DNA of 9,060 nt from Acidimicrobiaceae bacterium (GTDB lineage Bacteria > Actinomycetota > Acidimicrobiia > Acidimicrobiales > RAAP-2): the NCBI GenBank assembly GCA_030838245.1, contig JAUTXB010000022.1, positions 1 through 9,060 on the forward strand, in the 5' to 3' direction. This document shows, piece by piece, positions 5,961 to 9,060 of the stretch. The translations under genes and the position numbers were made by a program. Below the pieces are notes generated by a model. That model worked only from the letters and a program-made list of their open reading frames with translations, did not search any database and was not told the origin of the DNA. How positions within the stretch are numbered: position 1 is the first letter of the stretch; the number at the start of each line of letters is the position of its first letter.

Positions 5961-5968
5961 GAGGCCGC
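5937..5968. terminator. Stem-loop spanning the acyl-CoA dehydrogenase stop, possible bidirectional terminator
   Basis: GCGGCCTCG (5937-5945) and CGAGGCCGC (5960-5968) are perfect 9-bp complements with a 14-base loop. The copy of the left arm at 5906-5914 could pair with the same right arm instead. The position between two converging genes suits a terminator, and the stem would overlap the last codons and stop of the dehydrogenase. There is no T-tract. Function is inferred. Confidence 0.4.
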
Positions 5969-7112
5969 GCCCGATGATCTCCTTCATGATCTCGGTCGTG
6001 CCGCCGTAGATGGAAGTGATCCGCGCATCGGCGTAGGCCCGAGAGATCGGGAACTCCCGCATGTACCCATAGCCGCCGTGGAGTTGCAGCCCGCGATCGG
6101 CCGTTCGCAACTGGAGCTCGGTCGACCACCACTTGGCCATAGCCGCCCGTTCGGCTGTCAGCTCGCCTCGGCCCAGCTCGGCTACACAAGTGTCGATGAA
6201 CGACTCGGCCACTTCGATCTGCGTGGCCAGCTCGGCCAGCACGAACCTGGTGTTCTGGAACGACCCGATGGTCTGGCCGAAGGCGGTGCGTTGCCCGCAG
6301 TAGTCGACGGTCAGAGCGAAGGCGTGGCGGGCGGCGGCCACCGCCGAGACGGCCAGGGACAGGCGCTCTTGGGGCAGGTTCTGGACCAGCTGGCTGAAAC
6401 CCTCACCCTCGGTCCCCAACAGGTTCTCCATCGGGACGGCCACGTCGTCGAAGAAGAGCTCGGCGGTGTCCTGGGAGTGCATCCCCAACTTCTCCAGGTT
6501 CCGACCCCGCTCGAACCCCTGCATCCCCCGCTCGAGGACGATGAGGCTCATTCCCCGGTGACGCTGGCTGGGGTCGGTCTTCACCGCGGTGACGACCAAA
6601 TCGGCATTGATCCCGTTGGTGATGAAGGTCTTCGACCCGTTGACGACGAACTCCTCGCCGTGGCGAATGGCCGTGGTCGACATCGAGGCCAGGTCGCTGC
6701 CGATCCCGGGCTCGGTCATGGCGATGGCCGTGATGAGCTCGCCTGAGGCGATCCCGGGCAGCCAGCGGCGGCGTTGCTCGTCGGAGCAGTAGGTGAGGAA
6801 GTAGGGCAGGACGATGTCATTGTGCAATGCGACGCCCAGTCCCACCCCGTTGCAGCCGGCCAGGTGGATCTCCTCGTTGACGATGACGTTGTAGCGAAAG
6901 TCGTCGACCCCGCCGCCACCCAGGTCCTCAGGTATGGCCATGCCCAGGAGGCCCAGCTCGCCGGCCTTGGCGAACAGGTCCCGGTCGATGATGCCCTCGG
7001 TCTCCCACTTCTCGAAGTTGGGGGCAATCTCGTTGGCCACGAAACGACGGGCCACCATTCGGAACTGGTCGTGCTCGTCGGCGAACAGAGGGCGGCCCAT
7101 GACAACGACCAT
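5952..7112 (-). CDS. Acyl-CoA dehydrogenase, long-chain (LCAD) type
   Basis: A 386-residue FAD enzyme expected to introduce an alpha-beta double bond in an acyl-CoA and pass electrons to ETF. The N-terminal helical domain covers roughly residues 10-125. The middle beta domain carries AMTEPGIGSDLAS (131-143) and FVVNGSKTFITNG (155-167). The C-terminal helical domain has RTAFGQTIGSFQ (275-286), QLHGGYGYMREFPI (343-356) and IYGGTTEIMKEIIGR (368-382). The site that holds the catalytic glutamate in medium-chain enzymes (YEGT) is YGGT here. The base is probably E249 in NLPQERLSL, the placement known for long-chain and isovaleryl-CoA dehydrogenases; the C-terminal half closely recalls mammalian LCAD. 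I chose ATG 7112, with GGAGGCAGG upstream; ATG 7100 would remove four residues, and the frame extends to 7226 only by overlapping the divergent CoA-transferase. It shares a 40-base divergent region with that gene and converges on the TetR gene. Confidence 0.93.
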   Translation of the reverse strand: MVVVMGRPLFADEHDQFRMVARRFVANEIAPNFEKWETEGIIDRDLFAKAGELGLLGMAIPEDLGGGGVDDFRYNVIVNEEIHLAGCNGVGLGVALHNDIVLPYFLTYCSDEQRRRWLPGIASGELITAIAMTEPGIGSDLASMSTTAIRHGEEFVVNGSKTFITNGINADLVVTAVKTDPSQRHRGMSLIVLERGMQGFERGRNLEKLGMHSQDTAELFFDDVAVPMENLLGTEGEGFSQLVQNLPQERLSLAVSAVAAARHAFALTVDYCGQRTAFGQTIGSFQNTRFVLAELATQIEVAESFIDTCVAELGRGELTAERAAMAKWWSTELQLRTADRGLQLHGGYGYMREFPISRAYADARITSIYGGTTEIMKEIIGRGLGL

Positions 7113-7152
7113 TCTTAGCACCTGCCTCCGTCGAGTAGCCTCGGCAGCCGAC
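7113..7152. promoter_or_regulatory. Very short divergent promoter region (dehydrogenase / CoA-transferase)
   Basis: Only 40 bases separate the two divergent starts (52 if the dehydrogenase starts at 7100), so their promoters must overlap or extend into the coding regions, and co-regulation is likely. On the plus strand TAGCCT (7136-7141) lies 11 bases before the CoA-transferase ATG and could be a -10. On the minus strand the dehydrogenase Shine-Dalgarno GGAGGCAGG occupies part of the gap. No clear operator is visible. Confidence 0.35.
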
Positions 7153-8838
7153 ATGGACAAGGTTGTGGACCTCGACACCGCGGTGGGGCACGTGCGACCC
7201 GGCGATGCAGTGCACGTCGTCACCAACCACTCGCGCTGGACGGCCGGCGCCCGCCATCTCGTCCGTCAATGGTGGGGTCGAGATCCCGGGTTCACGCTGG
7301 TGATGCTCAGCCTGTCGAGCCTCGGTACCTTGTTCTTCAAAGGTGGCCTGGTTCGCAAGGTGGTGACCGGGTACTCCGGGGACATCTTCCCCAACTTCAC
7401 CCCCAACCCCTGGTTCTCCGATGCCTATCTCCGTGGCGAGGTCGAAGTCGAGCACTGGTCGTTCCTGACCTTCTTGCAGCGGATGGAGGCCGCCGCCCGG
7501 GGCCTGCCCGCGGTGGTGACCGGTTCACTGGCCGGGTCGAGCATGGCCGACAACCCAGGCTTCGCCCAGATCGACTCCCCCTTCGGGGGGACAGTGGGAC
7601 TGCTCGCGCCGTATGCACCCGACATCGCCCTGCTCCATGCCCCGGTGTCCGACCGGGAGGGCAACGTCGCCTTGAACGCTCCCGTGCTCGAGGGAGTGTG
7701 GGGGGCGATGGCCGCTCGACGCGGTGCCGTGGTCACCGTGGAGCGGGTGGTCGATGACATCCGACCGTGGTCCCACCTCGTCAGAATCCCCGCTCACCGG
7801 GTCCTGGCCGTTACCGAAGCGCGAATGGGTGCCCACCCCGGCGGCCTGTTCACCCGGGACACGCCGGCCGACCCCTACGGCGAGGACCTGGAGTTCTGGT
7901 CCGACGTGCAACGGATCAGTCGCAGCGACGAGTTCGACGCCTGGATCGACCACTGGGTGCTCGAGCCCAGCGATCAGCACGAGTACCTTCGACGACTCGG
8001 CCAGACCCGCATCGATGCCCTGGTGGCCCGGGCCGATCCCGACTCCTGGCGAAAGGACGAGGCGGACAACCCGCCCGACCTGACCGCGCCAGTCGGGGCC
8101 TGGGAGCTGGCCGCCGTGTTCGGCGCCCGCCACCTGGCCGAGCGCATCATGGCCCGGGAGGCCGATGCCGTCCTTGCCGGTGCGGGGGTGGCCAACCTGG
8201 CCACGTGGCTCGGCGTCCATCTGGCCCGGCGGCGCGGGGCCACCGTCGAGCTGACCGCCGAGCTCGGGCTATGGGGCTACGAGCCGACGCCGGCCGATCC
8301 GTTCGTGTTCAACCACCGGAGCTTCCCCACCGCCACCATGCTCTCGGACAGCGAGCAGATCCTGGGCATGATGGCCGGGTCACCGGGTACCACGCTGCTG
8401 GCATGTCTGGGCGCGGCACAGATCGACCGGTTCGGCAACATCAACTCGACGGTCATACCCGGCCGTTCGTTCCTGGTCGGGTCGGGCGGGGGCAACGACG
8501 TGGCCAGCCAGGCCGACGAGGTGGTGGTCATGGCCACCCTCACCCGCCGCCGCACGGTGGACCATGTCCCCTACATCACCTCTCCTGGTGGACGGGTCAG
8601 CGCCTTCGTCTCCGACCTCGGCATCTTCGAGAAGGGTGAGGACGGGACATTCGTCCTTACCGCCGTGGCCCCCGGTCCCGAGCCCATCGATGAACGGGTG
8701 CGCGCCGTCGGATCGCTCTGTGGTTGGGAGCTCACCGTGGCCCGGTCGCTCACCGAGCTCGAGGCGCCGGCGGCGGCCGACATCGAGGCGCTCCGCCGCT
8801 GGGACCCCCTCGGCCGGTTCCTTCGCCCCGACTCCTGA
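7153..8838 (+). CDS. Fused alpha-beta CoA-transferase family I protein (IpdAB/glutaconate CoA-transferase-like)
   Basis: A 561-residue protein with two CoA-transferase halves. The first (about 1-260) has the glycine-rich opening VGHVRPGDAVHVV (11-23), GSLAGSSMADNPGF (124-137), DIALLHAPVSDREGNVALN and AHPGGLFTRDTPADPYGEDLEF; these resemble IpdA or glutaconate CoA-transferase alpha subunits. The second (about 330-555) has CLGAAQIDRFGNINS, matching the 'a.QvDryGN.N' motif of beta subunits, GSGGGNDVAS and the SDLGIFEK segment near the end, as in IpdB. E370 in TAELGLWGYEP aligns by eye with the catalytic glutamate of the ENG-type motif in SCOT-like beta subunits, the residue that forms the glutamyl-CoA intermediate. 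ATG 7153 is the first credible start; no Shine-Dalgarno is seen. It is divergent from the dehydrogenase. Activity may be CoA transfer or, as for IpdAB, ring hydrolysis of a CoA-ester; the sequence does not settle which. Confidence 0.85.
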   Translation: MDKVVDLDTAVGHVRPGDAVHVVTNHSRWTAGARHLVRQWWGRDPGFTLVMLSLSSLGTLFFKGGLVRKVVTGYSGDIFPNFTPNPWFSDAYLRGEVEVEHWSFLTFLQRMEAAARGLPAVVTGSLAGSSMADNPGFAQIDSPFGGTVGLLAPYAPDIALLHAPVSDREGNVALNAPVLEGVWGAMAARRGAVVTVERVVDDIRPWSHLVRIPAHRVLAVTEARMGAHPGGLFTRDTPADPYGEDLEFWSDVQRISRSDEFDAWIDHWVLEPSDQHEYLRRLGQTRIDALVARADPDSWRKDEADNPPDLTAPVGAWELAAVFGARHLAERIMAREADAVLAGAGVANLATWLGVHLARRRGATVELTAELGLWGYEPTPADPFVFNHRSFPTATMLSDSEQILGMMAGSPGTTLLACLGAAQIDRFGNINSTVIPGRSFLVGSGGGNDVASQADEVVVMATLTRRRTVDHVPYITSPGGRVSAFVSDLGIFEKGEDGTFVLTAVAPGPEPIDERVRAVGSLCGWELTVARSLTELEAPAAADIEALRRWDPLGRFLRPDS

Positions 8839-8864
8839 CCTGGTTCTGGCCACCGAGCACAGCG

Positions 8865-8935
8865 ATTGGCGCGCGGATCATTGGCGCAATAGCTGGCGAG
8901 TCTCACCAGAATTGGCAACTTTCCGGACACCAGAA
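8865..8935. repeat. Cluster of short repeats and an imperfect palindrome upstream of the last gene
   Basis: ATTGGCGC occurs at 8865-8872 and 8880-8887, with ATTGGCAA at 8911-8918. CACCAGAA occurs at 8904-8911 and 8928-8935. CTGGCGAG-T-CTCACCAG (8893-8909) is a 17-base palindrome with 7 of 8 arm positions paired. This density of small symmetric and direct repeats between the CoA-transferase stop and the next start is typical of an operator region; the binding protein is unknown. Confidence 0.4.
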
Positions 8936-8942
8936 ATCGGGC

Positions 8943-8960
8943 CGGGACCCCAGGGTCCTG
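8943..8960 (+). terminator. Stem-loop between the CoA-transferase and the last gene
   Basis: Bases 8943-8949 and 8954-8960 form a seven-pair stem (one G-T pair) around a four-base CCAG loop whose outer bases could add an eighth pair. It lies 104 bases after the CoA-transferase stop and just upstream of the putative -10 of the next gene. No T-tract follows, so it may be a weak terminator or an operator. Confidence 0.3.
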
Positions 8961-8974
8961 TTACACCCCAACGG

Positions 8975-8980
8975 TAATTT
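8975..8980 (+). promoter_or_regulatory. Putative -10 box of the last gene (leaderless type)
   Basis: TAATTT fits TAnnnT, stands out in GC-rich sequence and ends seven bases before the ATG at 8988, placing transcription start at or next to the start codon. Only GGG four bases before the ATG could act as a ribosome binding site. No convincing -35 was found. Confidence 0.45.
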
Positions 8981-8987
8981 GGGATGC

Positions 8988-9060
8988 ATGGATCACGATA
9001 TCGAGACCCTGAAAGAAGCGATCGACTCCCTGGTCGACGCCGGCCCGTTGGTCCCCGCCG
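8988..9060 (+). CDS. Start of an unidentified gene (3' truncated by the window edge)
   Basis: The first 24 codons read MDHDIETLKEAIDSLVDAGPLVPA and continue past the edge. The acidic, helix-forming opening and GC-rich third positions look like real coding sequence. The ATG at 8984 is in another frame and gives an Arg/Pro-rich shadow peptide, so 8988 is preferred. The opening vaguely recalls proteins with an N-terminal helical domain such as DUF222/HNH proteins, but 24 residues do not support an assignment. Confidence 0.55.
   Translation, partial: MDHDIETLKEAIDSLVDAGPLVPA

Noticed and set aside
4753..6009. Plus-strand open frame of 418 codons over the ligase start and the TetR gene
   Set aside because: It is the antisense shadow of the ligase followed by the wrong frame of the TetR gene; the product is low in hydrophobic residues and Arg/Pro/Gly-rich.
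5881..6189. Minus-strand 102-codon frame ending at the convergent junction
   Set aside because: Out-of-frame shadow of the dehydrogenase C-terminus running into the 24-bp repeat; no domain or ribosome binding site.
7113..7226. N-terminal extension of the acyl-CoA dehydrogenase to 7226
   Set aside because: The extra 38 residues are Thr/Arg/Ser-rich, unlike the family, and overlap the start of the divergent CoA-transferase.

Overview
The window is high-GC (roughly two thirds G+C) bacterial DNA with dense, short-spaced genes, GTG starts and a divergent TetR regulator. Several starts sit directly behind a TAnnnT hexamer with no Shine-Dalgarno. Together this suggests a high-GC actinobacterium, possibly of the Acidimicrobiia type. 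The lineage is inferred from style and protein families; no marker gene is present.

Layout. (1) Bases 2-730, plus strand: the C-terminal part of a type I periplasmic-binding-protein-like ABC substrate-binding protein, cut by the left edge. (2) Bases 775-1980, minus strand, convergent with it: a complete Amidohydro_2-type metal hydrolase or decarboxylase with its own putative promoter in 1981-2110. (3) Bases 5085 down to 2111, minus strand: a compact run of an AMP-dependent acyl-CoA ligase followed by two different xylose-isomerase-like TIM-barrel proteins, with gaps of 19 and 37 bases. (4) Bases 5198-5884, plus strand: a TetR regulator divergent from the ligase across a 112-base region that also holds a possible 19-codon leader ORF and a hairpin touching the ligase Shine-Dalgarno. 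(5) Bases 5952-7112, minus strand: a long-chain-type acyl-CoA dehydrogenase, convergent with the regulator. (6) Bases 7153-8838, plus strand: a fused alpha-beta family I CoA-transferase, divergent from the dehydrogenase. (7) Bases 8988-9060: the first 24 codons of an unidentified gene running off the right edge.

How the genes fit together (inference): ligase, acyl-CoA dehydrogenase and CoA-transferase form a CoA-thioester degradation set, in which a carboxylic acid is activated, desaturated and finally transferred or opened. The TetR protein is a plausible acyl-CoA-responsive repressor of it. The amidohydrolase and the two isomerase-like barrels could prepare or cleave a ring or hydroxylated side product. 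The solute-binding protein could bring in the substrate. The substrate cannot be read from the sequence.

Most notable observations: the ligase lacks the universal A10 Gly-Lys (adenylation lysine) in an otherwise intact frame; the fused CoA-transferase resembles the IpdA/IpdB pair yet keeps a candidate catalytic glutamate; three gene ends carry short duplications around their stop codons, two of which can form 9-bp stems at convergent junctions; and two genes look leaderless. No gene-free stretch exceeds 150 bases. I saw no tRNA, rRNA, CRISPR array or insertion sequence.
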